Source of the DNA: CAMASH01 sp041746635
GTDB taxonomy: Bacteria > Verrucomicrobiota > Verrucomicrobiia > Chthoniobacterales > Terrimicrobiaceae
Length of the DNA: 64,000 nt
NCBI GenBank assembly: GCA_041746635.1
Contig: JBGTGQ010000081.1
Span: 43,653 to 107,652, forward strand
Direction: 5' to 3'
Within the stretch, counting starts at the first letter, position 1; every line of letters begins with the position of its first letter. The position numbers and the translations under genes are program-made. Below the pieces are notes generated by a model. That model did not search any database. It saw only the letters and a list, made by a program, of their open reading frames with translations, and was not told where the DNA came from. Below, piece by piece: positions 45,741 to 54,385 of this stretch.

Positions 45741-47099
45741 ATGAATTATTTTGAATTGGGATGGCAGACTCTTGTCATCCTGTTGCTTGTTGCCGCGAAC
45801 GGCTTTTTCGTCGCGGCGGAGTTTGCCATTGTTAAAATTCGTGCCAGCCAGCTCAAGCCGCTGCTCAAGACCGGCGACTGGCGCGTGCCCATGGCCCTGC
45901 GCGCCGTCAATAATCTCGACGCCTGCCTCTCCGCCACCCAGCTCGGCATCACTCTCGCCAGTCTCGGCCTCGGCTGGCTCGGCGAACCCTTCCTCGCTCA
46001 CTGGCTGGAACCGTTGCTGAAGGAATGGGGTGTGGACAGCGAGCGGATGCGGCACTCCATCACCTTCGGCATTGCGTTTTCCACCATCACCTTTCTGCAC
46101 ATCGTCTTTGGCGAACTTGCTCCGAAGTCGCTCGCCATCCAGCGCGCTCGCGCCGTCTCGCTCTGGGTCGCCGCGCCGCTCATCGGATTTTACTACCTTT
46201 TCTTCCCCTTCATCTACGTGCTTAACGGCACCGCCAATATGTTCCTGCGTTGGGCCGGCCTGGAACCTGCCTCGGAGGGCGACCACGTTTTTTCTGCCGA
46301 CGAACTCGAATACGTTTTGAGCCATTCCCGGCACGTTCATCGGGGCGATGCCCTCATCAACAAAATCATGGTCCGTTCGCTCCGCCTGCGCGACGTCGCC
46401 GCCCAGCAGGTCATGCTGCCACGCGACCAGGTTGTCGCCCTCTGGGCCGACAAAACGGTGGCGGAAAATCTCAAGATCGCCCAAGGCAGCGGCCACAGCC
46501 GCTACCCCGTCTGCGAAGGCACCCTCGACAACGTTCTCGGCATGGTCCTGGTCAAGGAATGGCTCTGGCAAATCCAGGCCTTGGGCGAAGAAGCCTCTTT
46601 TCAGCCCCTCATCCGCCCGGTGCTCACCTTCACCCAGCGCACGCCCCTTCCCACCATGATCGAGCTGTTCCGCTCCTCCCGCAGCCACCTCGCCGTCGTG
46701 CTCAGCGCCGAGGAAACAATGGCCGGCATCATCACCTTTGAGGACGCCCTCGAGGAAATTGTGGGCGAGATCCGCGACGAACTCGATATCGAGAAAGGTC
46801 CCATCTTCGAGCACACCGAACACTCCATCGTGGTGGACGCCGCCCTTTCCATGCGCGAACTCCGGGCCGAGACCGGCTGGAATTTTGAATTTCCGCCCAA
46901 GGAAAACGTCGAACGCTGGGTCTTGCGCAACCTCGGCCAGTGCCCCCGCCAAACCGAGGAAGCCCGCATCGGCGAATATCTCATCACGGCCATCCACACC
47001 CACGCCACCGGCCTCCGCCGCGCCCGCCTCACCCGCCTCTCACCGGAGGAATTGCAGACGCTCGAAGAGCTGGAGAAAGAAAAAGCGGGCGAGGAATAA
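45741..47099 (+). CDS. CNNM/CorC-family membrane protein with CBS domains (hemolysin family)
   Basis: This 452-aa protein has an N-terminal DUF21/CNNM membrane domain (VAANGFFVAAEFAIVKIR, NLDACLSATQLGITLASLGLGW). A CBS pair follows at about 210-340 (VMLPRDQVVALWADKTVAENL, SHLAVVLSAEETMAGIITFEDALEEIVGEI). The C-terminal CorC-HlyC domain begins about 360. Members move or sense Mg2+ or other divalent ions. The start ATG 45741 is chosen because the upstream residues are not family-like. It is divergent from speA across the 28-bp palindrome. Confidence 0.9.
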   Translation: MNYFELGWQTLVILLLVAANGFFVAAEFAIVKIRASQLKPLLKTGDWRVPMALRAVNNLDACLSATQLGITLASLGLGWLGEPFLAHWLEPLLKEWGVDSERMRHSITFGIAFSTITFLHIVFGELAPKSLAIQRARAVSLWVAAPLIGFYYLFFPFIYVLNGTANMFLRWAGLEPASEGDHVFSADELEYVLSHSRHVHRGDALINKIMVRSLRLRDVAAQQVMLPRDQVVALWADKTVAENLKIAQGSGHSRYPVCEGTLDNVLGMVLVKEWLWQIQALGEEASFQPLIRPVLTFTQRTPLPTMIELFRSSRSHLAVVLSAEETMAGIITFEDALEEIVGEIRDELDIEKGPIFEHTEHSIVVDAALSMRELRAETGWNFEFPPKENVERWVLRNLGQCPRQTEEARIGEYLITAIHTHATGLRRARLTRLSPEELQTLEELEKEKAGEE

Positions 47100-47117
47100 A
47101 ATCAGCCACTTTTAGGG

Positions 47118-47864
47118 TTACTTGGATTTGCCTTGGTTGGCGACGGCTTGCATGGCGGCTTCAATCGCGCTCTGGTCGCCCAGATAGTAGTGGCGGAGGG
47201 GTTTCAACTCGTCGTCGAGTTCGTAAACGAGGGGGACGCCGGTGGGGATGTTGAGGTTGATGATGTCGGCGTCGGAGATGTGGTCGAGGTATTTCACCAG
47301 GGCGCGAAGGCTGTTGCCGTGGGCGGCGACGATGACCTTTTTGCCGGAGGCGACGGTGGGTGCGATGGTCTCGTGCCAGAGGGGGAGAAACCGCGCGACG
47401 GTATCCTTGAGGCACTCGGTAAGGGGGAGTTCGGCCTCGCTGAGGGTTTTATAACGAGGGTCGTGGCCGGGGTAGCGTTCGTCGGATTTTTCGAGGGGTG
47501 GGGGAGCGATGTCGTAGGCCCGGCGCCAGACCAGGACTTGGTCGTCACCGTATTTCGCGGCGGTCTCGGATTTGTTAAGACCTTGGAGCGAGCCGTAGTG
47601 CCGTTCGTTCAAACGCCAGGATTTTTCGACGGGAATCCAGAGGGCGTCCATCTCATCAAGGGCGAAGTGAAGCGTGTTCAAGGCGCGGCGGAGCACGGAG
47701 ACGTAGGCAATGTCGAAGGTGAAGCCCTCGCCTTTTAAGAGGCGTCCGGCGGCGCGGGCTTCTTCGCGGCCTTTGTCGCTGAGATCGACATCGGTCCAGC
47801 CGGTGAAGCGGTTTTCCTTATTCCAAGTGCTTTCGCCGTGACGGATGAGAACGAGTTTATGCAT
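47118..47864 (-). CDS. gpmA: 2,3-bisphosphoglycerate-dependent phosphoglycerate mutase
   Basis: Interconverts 3- and 2-phosphoglycerate in glycolysis. The 248-aa protein has the phospho-His motif LVLIRHGESTWNKENRFTGW at the N-terminus. NERHYGSLQGLNK, with the catalytic Glu, and the second His in VIVAAHGNSLRALVK are also present. The start is ATG 47864 (MHKLVLIRHGES). It is convergent with the CNNM gene with 18 bp between stops. Confidence 0.95.
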   Translation of the reverse strand: MHKLVLIRHGESTWNKENRFTGWTDVDLSDKGREEARAAGRLLKGEGFTFDIAYVSVLRRALNTLHFALDEMDALWIPVEKSWRLNERHYGSLQGLNKSETAAKYGDDQVLVWRRAYDIAPPPLEKSDERYPGHDPRYKTLSEAELPLTECLKDTVARFLPLWHETIAPTVASGKKVIVAAHGNSLRALVKYLDHISDADIINLNIPTGVPLVYELDDELKPLRHYYLGDQSAIEAAMQAVANQGKSK

Positions 47865-47937
47865 GTGAGTGTTTCCTTGATTCCAAAGTGCGGTTATACA
47901 GACTTGCGTTCCGCGTTGGCAAGGCGCGGACGAGACG

Positions 47938-48705
47938 ATGTTTAGCGCGCTGACCTTCAATATGCAAAACGGCCAGGGGTGGAATAAGTCCAACCCCGAT
48001 GATCCGGATGTTAGCCTGGGCGAAACCCTGGCATTCCTGCGCGGGCAGGATACGGATGTGATCTTTCTGCAGGAGGTGGAGCGGGGCTACGACGGCGGAC
48101 GTCAGGTGGAACCGCCGCCGCATTATCTGTGGCTGAAGGAGCGGTTGGAGGGGTATGATGCGGTCTTCGGATATCCGCGGCCCAATCCGCAGGAGATTCC
48201 CTTCGGGCTGGGGCTGGCAATTTTCAGCAAAACTCCCCTGCGGGATTTTCAGCGCATGGATCTGCCGCCGCCAGAGGTGACGTTTGAGTTCGGCGGGGTG
48301 ATGCGCTCGCCTTCACAGCGACTTTTGATCTCGGCGGAAACGGAGATCGCGGGGCGGCGGGTGAGGCTGCTGAACACGCACTTGCAGGCCTTTTTCATGA
48401 TCAACGCGACCAGCAATGAACATCGTGCGCAGCGGGATCTGGTGGAGGCGGAATTGCGCAAACACGACGGGCCGGTGCTGCTGGGGGGGGATTTTAATTC
48501 CGCGCCGGAGGAGACCGTGATTGAGCAATTCGCGGCGGCGGGGTTCCAGCCTGCGCAATGCAAAGAAATCACGTGGCGAAGAATGCCGTTTGTACTGGAT
48601 CACATTTTTTTCAATGCCCCGCTGCGGCTGGAAAGCTGCCAGGTGATCCCGACGCCAGCCTCGGATCATCACGCGGTGCGCTCGGAATTTTCGTTTGCGC
48701 TCTGA
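47938..48705 (+). CDS. endonuclease/exonuclease/phosphatase-family protein
   Basis: This 255-aa EEP hydrolase has the metal- and substrate-binding residues in order: FNMQNG, IFLQEVERGYDG, LLNTHLQAFF, LLGGDFNSAPEE, LDHIFF and ASDHHAVRSEFSF. The fold covers phosphodiesterases, sphingomyelinases and nucleases, so the substrate cannot be set. No signal peptide is seen. It lies 161 bp before xthA, a member of the same superfamily, with a palindromic repeat between them. Confidence 0.83.
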   Translation: MFSALTFNMQNGQGWNKSNPDDPDVSLGETLAFLRGQDTDVIFLQEVERGYDGGRQVEPPPHYLWLKERLEGYDAVFGYPRPNPQEIPFGLGLAIFSKTPLRDFQRMDLPPPEVTFEFGGVMRSPSQRLLISAETEIAGRRVRLLNTHLQAFFMINATSNEHRAQRDLVEAELRKHDGPVLLGGDFNSAPEETVIEQFAAAGFQPAQCKEITWRRMPFVLDHIFFNAPLRLESCQVIPTPASDHHAVRSEFSFAL

Positions 48706-48736
48706 CAAATCGCTCATAAAGCGCACGAGAATAAAT

Positions 48737-48820
48737 CGTCCACAGATTTCACGGATTTTCGCAGAGAAGGCATTTTGCAGCGGCTCCATTATATGTGTTA
48801 ATCGGCGAAATCGGTGGATG
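48737..48820. repeat. CACAGATT-type imperfect intergenic palindrome
   Basis: The left arm CGTCCACAGATTTCACGGAT (48737-48756) and the right arm with GGCGAAATCGGTGGATG (48804-48820) are imperfect reverse complements about 30 bp long. An unrelated 25-bp centre separates them. A second copy of the same family is at 60923-61004. It fills the gap before xthA. Confidence 0.75.
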
Positions 48821-48866
48821 AACTCGGTGCTTTCCAGAATGGTCCTTTCTTTAAATTGAAAATTCT

Positions 48867-49619
48867 ATGAAATTAGTTTCCTGGAACGTCAATGGCATCC
48901 GCTCGGTGCTGAGCAAGGGGTTTCACGATTTCGTGGGGGCGGCCCAGGCCGATGTGATCTGCCTGCAAGAGACCAAGGCGCGGGAGGAGCAAGTGGGGGC
49001 GATATTTGAGGATTACCAGGCGTTTTGGAATTCGGCGGAGAGGCCCGGCTATTCCGGGACGGCGATACTGACGAAAAAGGCACCGCTGGATGTGCGGCAC
49101 GGCATCGGGAGGGATGAGCACGACAAGGAGGGGCGCGTGATCACTGCGGAGTTTGCGGACTTTTTTCTGGTGAATGTGTATGTGCCGAATTCGGGGCGGG
49201 AGTTGGTGCGGCTGGATTATCGCACGAAGGCCTGGGGGCCGGACTTTTTGAAATTTTTGCAGGAGCTGGAGAAAACCAAGCCGGTGGTTTTTTGCGGTGA
49301 CCTGAATGTGGCTCACAAGGAAATCGATCTGGCCCGGCCCAAAGCCAACGTCAAAAACGCGGGGTTCACGCCAGCGGAGCGGGCGAATTTCGACACCTAT
49401 ATCGCGGCGGGGTTTCTGGATACGTTCCGTGAGTTGGAACCGGCGGGCGGGCATTATTCTTGGTGGAGCTACATGGGCTCTGCCCGGGCCAAGAATGTGG
49501 GGTGGAGGATTGATTACTTTTGCATCTCACCGTCCTTGCGACCGCGCCTGAAGGAGGCCTTCATTTGGCCGCACGTGATGGGCAGTGATCATTGCCCGGT
49601 GGGGATTGTGCTGAAATAG
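48867..49619 (+). CDS. xthA: exodeoxyribonuclease III
   Basis: Major AP endonuclease and 3' repair exonuclease. The 250-aa protein has every core motif: LVSWNVNGIRS, ICLQETKA, YSGTAIL, VYVPNSG, FCGDLNVAHKEIDLA, GWRIDYFCIS and the catalytic GSDHCPVGI. The start at ATG 48867 is natural (MKLVSWNVNG). The glycosylase at 11190-12032 would create substrates for this enzyme. Confidence 0.95.
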   Translation: MKLVSWNVNGIRSVLSKGFHDFVGAAQADVICLQETKAREEQVGAIFEDYQAFWNSAERPGYSGTAILTKKAPLDVRHGIGRDEHDKEGRVITAEFADFFLVNVYVPNSGRELVRLDYRTKAWGPDFLKFLQELEKTKPVVFCGDLNVAHKEIDLARPKANVKNAGFTPAERANFDTYIAAGFLDTFRELEPAGGHYSWWSYMGSARAKNVGWRIDYFCISPSLRPRLKEAFIWPHVMGSDHCPVGIVLK

Positions 49620-49715
49620 TGGGTTGCGAGAACCGGAGCGTAGCGCAGATCTGAGCCATAGGCGAATCAACCCGCAACGAATTTTGGGATGCGAGGGTCC
49701 GTATCCCTCCAATTT

Positions 49716-50288
49716 ATGCTTATCGTCTTCAACAAACCCTACGGGGTTCTTTCGCAATTCACCCCGGACATTCCGGGTCAGCGGACGCTGGCGGATTTTG
49801 GATTTCCCGCGCGGGTGTATGCGTTGGGACGGCTGGATTTGGATTCGGAAGGTCTGTTGCTTTTAAGCGATGAGGCCGGTTTGAATGCCCGGCTGCTGAA
49901 CCCGAAGAAAAGCCACTGGCGGCGTTATCACGCGCAAGTGGAGGGTGTGCCGGATGATGATGCGCTCAGCCGGATGGGCGATGGCATTGTGATCCAGAGT
50001 CGCGTCACGCTGCCGGCGCAGGCCTGGCGGGTGCAGGATTGGGAGGTGCCTCCGCGTGACCCACCGATTCGATTTCGTAAAAACATTCCTGCGACCTGGA
50101 TTGCGATCGAGTTGCGGGAGGGACGCAACCGCCAGGTTCGCCGTATGACGGCGGCGCTGGGGCTGCCGACGCTCCGGTTGATACGGGTGCGGATCGGGGG
50201 TTTTGATCTGCCGGAGGAATTGGCGGCGGGGGCTTGGCGCGAAGTTTCCCCTTCCGAGAGGAGGCTTATTTTTTTTCCGGAGAATTGA
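49716..50288 (+). CDS. 23S rRNA pseudouridine synthase of the RluE type
   Basis: Isomerises a uridine in 23S rRNA to pseudouridine. The 190-aa protein has FNKPYGVLSQFT, the catalytic Asp in GRLDLDSEGLLLL, and ELREGRNRQVRRMTAALGLPTLRLIRVRIGGF. It lacks an S4 domain, as RluE does. ATG 49716 is chosen, as the nine upstream residues (MRGSVSLQF) are not family-like. It is preceded by a 96-bp gap holding an imperfect GGGTTGCG repeat with no T tract. Confidence 0.9.
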   Translation: MLIVFNKPYGVLSQFTPDIPGQRTLADFGFPARVYALGRLDLDSEGLLLLSDEAGLNARLLNPKKSHWRRYHAQVEGVPDDDALSRMGDGIVIQSRVTLPAQAWRVQDWEVPPRDPPIRFRKNIPATWIAIELREGRNRQVRRMTAALGLPTLRLIRVRIGGFDLPEELAAGAWREVSPSERRLIFFPEN

Positions 50289-50342
50289 AACGACGGTAAT
50301 GATCCCTGCTTGGAAGCGCGGCCGCCGGAAGACCCCGCCAGA

Positions 50343-50882
50343 CTACGAGCCCGCACCGACGTATTCCGCCGTGTAGGTGTCGAACTTGGAGGTCTGTCCG
50401 ACTTTGGGCGTGGACTTCAGATCGTACACGCTGTTGCCCACGACTTGATTGCTCTGGGTGTCGAAAATCATGACCTGCTCCTTGCCCTTGTTGCTCTGCT
50501 CTTTCACTGTCTTCACCGCAATGTAGCGGGATTTCTTTTTCGGCTTGGCCGAGGCTGTCTGGTTCGATTTTTTCTTGGCCGCCGCTTGTTGTTCGGCGAG
50601 GTAAAGTCGGGCGCGCTGCTCGGCGATTTTGCGTTGACGTTCGCTGGCTTGGTGTTTGGAAATCACGTAAGCGGCGCCAGCCGCCAGGGCCGCCGCACCA
50701 ATCGATACGGGGATGGTGATTCCAGGGTTCGCGCCGGTGACGCCGAGGGGAATTGCGGTGGCCAGCCCGGCAGCGGTGCCGAAGAACGCGGCGTTTTCGC
50801 CCGGGGAAAGATTTTCACATGCGGAGGTCAAAATGGCGACGGAAAGTAGCGCCGCGCTGGCTTTCAGCAATTTAGAATTCAT
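50343..50882 (-). CDS. predicted lipoprotein, function unknown
   Basis: This 179-aa product has a signal peptide (MNSKLLKASAALLSVAILTSA) and a lipobox Cys at 22, so it should be lipid-anchored. A Gly/Ala-rich hydrophobic segment follows (about 33-75), then a basic, coiled region (SERQRKIAEQRARLYLAEQQ, AAAKKKSNQTASAKPKKKSR). The C-terminal domain (YIAVKTVKEQSNKGKEQVMI) ends near the stop. It faces away from the TIM-barrel gene. The frame is open much further upstream but only because it lies antisense to that gene. Confidence 0.75.
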   Translation of the reverse strand: MNSKLLKASAALLSVAILTSACENLSPGENAAFFGTAAGLATAIPLGVTGANPGITIPVSIGAAALAAGAAYVISKHQASERQRKIAEQRARLYLAEQQAAAKKKSNQTASAKPKKKSRYIAVKTVKEQSNKGKEQVMIFDTQSNQVVGNSVYDLKSTPKVGQTSKFDTYTAEYVGAGS

Positions 50883-50999
50883 CTTCCATCGGCTAGCGGG
50901 ATTTCCCGTTTTGGACAAGTTCAAATCGCAAAACTCTTTCATGGACGGGGCGGAGGGAAAGTGCAATAAGCCGCAGGGTAATCCCTCATAATAATTCCC

Positions 51000-51962
51000 A
51001 TGAAAGTTGGCGTCTTCTCCGCGATCCTCAGCAACGTTTCCCTTCCCAAAGCCCTTGAGCACATTGCCGGCCTCGGTTGCGACACGGTCGAACTCGGCAC
51101 TGGCGCCTATCCCGGCAATGCCCATTGCAAGCCGGCGGACCTCCTCGCCAGCAAGCCCAAACTCGACCGCTTTCGCGACATCGTCACCGGCAGCGGGTTG
51201 GAAATCAGTTCGCTCTCCTGCCATGGCAATCCGCTGCATCCGGACAAGAAAATCGCGGCCGCGCATCACAAGGTTTTTCAGGACACGGTCAAGCTCGCCG
51301 CCACGCTGGGCGTGCCGGTGGTCACGACATTTTCCGGATGTCCGGGCGATCACCCCAGCGCCAAATATCCCAATTGGGTCACCTGCCCGTGGCCGCCGGA
51401 TTTTCTTTCGGTGCTCGATTGGCAGTGGAATAAGGTGGCGATTCCGTACTGGAAAAAACAGGCTGCCTTTGCCAAGGAACGCTATGTGAAGATCGCCTTC
51501 GAGGCGCATCCCGGTTTCCTCGTTTACAATCCCGAGACGCTGCTCAAAATGCGCAAAGCCTGTGGCGCGACCATCGGGGCCAACTTCGATCCCAGTCACT
51601 TTTTCTGGCAGGGCATTGATCCCATCAAGGCGGTGCGCGCGCTGGAGGGGGCAATTCATCACGTGCATGCCAAGGATACCGGACTCTATCCGGTCAACGC
51701 CGATGTGAACGGTTACCTCGACACCAAGCATTACACCGACGAAAAAAACCGGTCGTGGATTTTCCGCACGGTCGGCTACGGCCAACCGCGCAGTTTCTGG
51801 TGTGATTTTGTCAGCACGCTGCGGATGTGCGGATACGATGGCACGCTTTCCATGGAACACGAGGATAGCCTCATGACGCCGTCCGAGGGATTGCGCAAAG
51901 GGGTTGAGTTCCTCAAGTCGGTTGTCATTCGTGAGCCCAAAGGCAAGGTCACTTGGGCCTGA
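51000..51962 (+). CDS. sugar phosphate isomerase/epimerase family protein (TIM barrel)
   Basis: This 320-aa xylose-isomerase-like TIM barrel begins MKVGVFSAILSNVSLPKAL. Metal-ligand residues are visible in the Glu of IAFEAHPGFL, NFDPSHFFWQGIDP, HVHAKDTGL and SMEHEDSLM. Relatives epimerise or isomerise sugars and inositol derivatives. It is preceded by the divergent lipoprotein gene and followed by the SWIB gene 202 bp later. A second, shorter relative is at 63087-63863. Confidence 0.85.
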   Translation: MKVGVFSAILSNVSLPKALEHIAGLGCDTVELGTGAYPGNAHCKPADLLASKPKLDRFRDIVTGSGLEISSLSCHGNPLHPDKKIAAAHHKVFQDTVKLAATLGVPVVTTFSGCPGDHPSAKYPNWVTCPWPPDFLSVLDWQWNKVAIPYWKKQAAFAKERYVKIAFEAHPGFLVYNPETLLKMRKACGATIGANFDPSHFFWQGIDPIKAVRALEGAIHHVHAKDTGLYPVNADVNGYLDTKHYTDEKNRSWIFRTVGYGQPRSFWCDFVSTLRMCGYDGTLSMEHEDSLMTPSEGLRKGVEFLKSVVIREPKGKVTWA

Positions 51963-52164
51963 GGAATCGCAAAGGCCTGATCAAAAGCCGCCGCCGCCGT
52001 AGGTAAAAACGAAAAATAGCCGAACGAAAACCATTGCACTGCGCGCGGAATTACTCTTCCCTTTCCTTAACCCCACGTGTTCGAAAAACCAAACATCAGT
52101 TTGAAAGGCGCCGCAAAATTCCTTGCGCTGCCCCCCACCAAAATCATTTTCCAATCCAACCAAT

Positions 52165-52458
52165 ATGCCCACACCGAAAAAGAAACCAGCCGCCGTAAAA
52201 GCGAAACGCAAACCCAACCCCGCCCTGATGAAGCCCGTCCAGCCCGACGAGGCTCTGGCCAAGATCGTCGGATCGAAGCCATTGCCCCGCGGTCCCTTGA
52301 CCAAGGCTCTCTGGGACTACATCAAAAAGAACAAACTTCAGGATCCCAAGAAGCGGACCATGATCAATGCCGATGACAACTTGAAGGTTATCTTCAACGG
52401 GAAAAAGCAAGTCAGCATGTTCGAGATGACTAAGCTCGTCTCGCAGCACGTAAAATAA
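52165..52458 (+). CDS. stand-alone SWIB/MDM2-domain protein
   Basis: This 97-aa protein has a basic N-terminus (MPTPKKKPAAVKAKRKPNP) and a complete SWIB fold (LPRGPLTKALWDYIKKNKLQ, MINADDNLKVIFN, SMFEMTKLVSQHVK). SWIB domains are known from eukaryotic chromatin remodellers, chlamydial proteins and other PVC bacteria. A DNA-binding or chromosome-associated role is the usual guess. ATG 52165 is preferred over upstream starts, which give non-SWIB sequence. Confidence 0.88.
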   Translation: MPTPKKKPAAVKAKRKPNPALMKPVQPDEALAKIVGSKPLPRGPLTKALWDYIKKNKLQDPKKRTMINADDNLKVIFNGKKQVSMFEMTKLVSQHVK

Positions 52459-52572
52459 ATCCATCCGCGCCTGAAAAGCGCCCGATACGGAGAGGGAAGA
52501 CAAACCCGATGACCGCCTTGATTGTCGGCCGTGGTTTTCTTCCCTTTGCCGTTTTTACTCCTAAAGGTTTCC

Positions 52573-53226
52573 ATGAAAACAATTGATCCGGCCACCCTTC
52601 TGGGGGCGCACCAAAGGCGCTACGCGACAAAACAGTTTGATCCCGCAAAAAAGATTGAGGCCGCGCTCTGGACTGTGTTGGAACAGACGCTGATTCTTTC
52701 CCCCTCTTCGTTCGGCCTGCAGCCGTGGAAATTTCTGGTCATCACCAAGCCGGAGACCAAGGAGGCGCTCGTTCCGCAGTCGTGGGGACAGCGCCAGGTG
52801 GCCGACGCATCCCATGTCGTGGTTTTTGCGGTGAAACATCCACTCAGTGCCCTGGACGTGCGCCGGCACATCGAGCGCACGGCGGAAGTCCAAGGCACGC
52901 CGGTGGAGAACCTGGCGGGATTTGAAAAAGTGGTGGTTGGTTTTTTGGAAAAGCCTCCCTATCCGTTGGAAATGAGGGAGTGGTCCACCCGGCAGGTTTA
53001 TATTGCCTTGGGAAACTTTATGACCAGCGCTGCGCTGCTCGGAATTGACACCTGTCCGATGGAAGGCATCGATCCTTCGGGCTATGACAGGGTGCTTGGG
53101 TTGGAAGGGCGGGGTTATCACACGGTTGCGGCGTGTCCCGCCGGCTATCGGGCGGCAACGGACAAATATGCGGCCGTGCCCAAAGTGCGCTTCAAAGCCG
53201 GGGACGTGATCGAGCATTTCTCCTGA
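52573..53226 (+). CDS. nitroreductase-family NAD(P)H oxidoreductase
   Basis: This 217-aa FMN flavoprotein has RRYATKQFDPAKKI at the N-terminus (FMN-binding Arg) and LSPSSFGLQPWKFLVI. STRQVYIALGNFMTSAALLGIDTCPMEGID and a GYRAATDK segment follow. The family reduces nitro compounds, quinones or other acceptors. The start is ATG 52573 (MKTIDPATLLGAHQRR). It is alone, with a palindromic repeat behind it. Confidence 0.9.
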   Translation: MKTIDPATLLGAHQRRYATKQFDPAKKIEAALWTVLEQTLILSPSSFGLQPWKFLVITKPETKEALVPQSWGQRQVADASHVVVFAVKHPLSALDVRRHIERTAEVQGTPVENLAGFEKVVVGFLEKPPYPLEMREWSTRQVYIALGNFMTSAALLGIDTCPMEGIDPSGYDRVLGLEGRGYHTVAACPAGYRAATDKYAAVPKVRFKAGDVIEHFS

Positions 53227-53292
53227 TGCGATTTTCTCATTAGGGAAAGCCTTCTTTCGTGCGGCGGCGGCTCTGAGCGGAAACAGTGCAGT

Positions 53293-53363
53293 TAAAACCA
53301 CGGATAGCATGAATGCACATCTTCTCCCCTGTCCGTGCCCATCCGTGCTATCCACGGTCAAAT
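53293..53363. repeat. CCACGGATAGCATGAAT-type imperfect intergenic palindrome
   Basis: The left arm AAAACCACGGATAGCATGAA (53294-53313) and the right arm ATCCGTGCTATCCACGGT (53341-53358) are imperfect reverse complements. It lies in the 274-bp gap between the nitroreductase and prohibitin genes, where no gene is seen. Confidence 0.7.
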
Positions 53364-53500
53364 TCTTCTGAATGGACCCGGCTGAAAGTGCCGCGGGTTC
53401 TTCGGGATTGTGCGTGCGGTGAACGGAAAATCTTCTCTCCGCAGATATAGTGCGTGCTTGCGCCGGGGGTATGGGCTAGATAAGCGCGCTCCTTTATACT

Positions 53501-54385
53501 ATGAATCCCGCCTACAAAGCTCTCGCTCCCATCGCCGTCGTTGTTCTTCTTCTTTCCGTTTTGCTCGGTGGCATGGCGGTGGTCGTGGAGGCGGGGCATG
53601 TCGGGGTCTTGCGCACTCTGGGAGCCGTTCGGCCCGAGCCGCTGAAGGAGGGATTTCACCTCAAACGACCCTTTCTCGATCAGGTCGAGCAGGTGGACAT
53701 CCGGCTGACGGCCAGCCATGCCCAGGCTACGGCGGCCTCGCGGGATTTGCAAACTGTCACCACGCAGGTGACCACGCAATATTCGATGCAAGGCGAGTTG
53801 GCCCCGCTGACTTATCAACGCGTCGGCAAACTTGGCAAAGTCTCTGCTGCGCTGGTCGAACCAGCCATCCAGGAATGTGTCAAGGCGGTCACGGCGAAGT
53901 TCACGGCGGAGGAACTCGTGACCAAGCGCGAATTGGTCAAACAACAAATCCAGCAGGCCCTCGTTTCCTACATCAACAACACCCTGCGCGAAAAGGGCCT
54001 TGAGAACTCTTTGATCGTGGCCAATGTCGCCATCACCGACTTTAATTTTTCACCGGAGTTCAACAAGGCCATTGAATTAAAAGTCCAGGCCGAGCAGCAG
54101 GCGCTCCAGGCCAAGAATGAAAAGATCAAGCGCGTGACCCAGGCCGAGGCCGCCGCGTCCGAGCGCACGTTGTCCGCCGATGCCGAGGCCTATTCCACCG
54201 AAGTCCAGTCCAAGGCACGGGCCGATGCCATCAAACGCGAGGCCGATGCGCTCAAACAAAGCCCCGAGTTGATCCGCCTGCGCGCTGTGGAAAAGTGGGA
54301 CGGGGTGCTCCCTCGCATCACCAGCGGCGGGGTTGTTCCCTTCCTCAACTTGGATGCTGAGGCGGAGCTGAAACCGGCTCGCTGA
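53501..54385 (+). CDS. prohibitin/SPFH-family membrane protein
   Basis: This 294-aa protein has one N-terminal transmembrane segment (about 8-30, APIAVVVLLLSVLLGGMAVV) and an SPFH/Band 7 domain (GHVGVLRTLGAVRPEPLKEGFHLKRPF). The coiled-coil C-terminus is Ala/Glu/Lys-rich (about 185-260). Prohibitin-like proteins form large membrane rings and often guard proteases. The 3' end overlaps the convergent cyclase gene by 41 bp. Confidence 0.88.
   Translation: MNPAYKALAPIAVVVLLLSVLLGGMAVVVEAGHVGVLRTLGAVRPEPLKEGFHLKRPFLDQVEQVDIRLTASHAQATAASRDLQTVTTQVTTQYSMQGELAPLTYQRVGKLGKVSAALVEPAIQECVKAVTAKFTAEELVTKRELVKQQIQQALVSYINNTLREKGLENSLIVANVAITDFNFSPEFNKAIELKVQAEQQALQAKNEKIKRVTQAEAAASERTLSADAEAYSTEVQSKARADAIKREADALKQSPELIRLRAVEKWDGVLPRITSGGVVPFLNLDAEAELKPAR

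Noticed and set aside
49620..49715. Terminator after xthA (GGGTTGCG repeat)
   Set aside because: The arms pair only partly and there is no T tract.
50343..51860. 505-codon minus-strand frame taken as one protein
   Set aside because: Only the last 179 codons, from the signal peptide on, look like a protein; the rest is antisense to the TIM-barrel gene.
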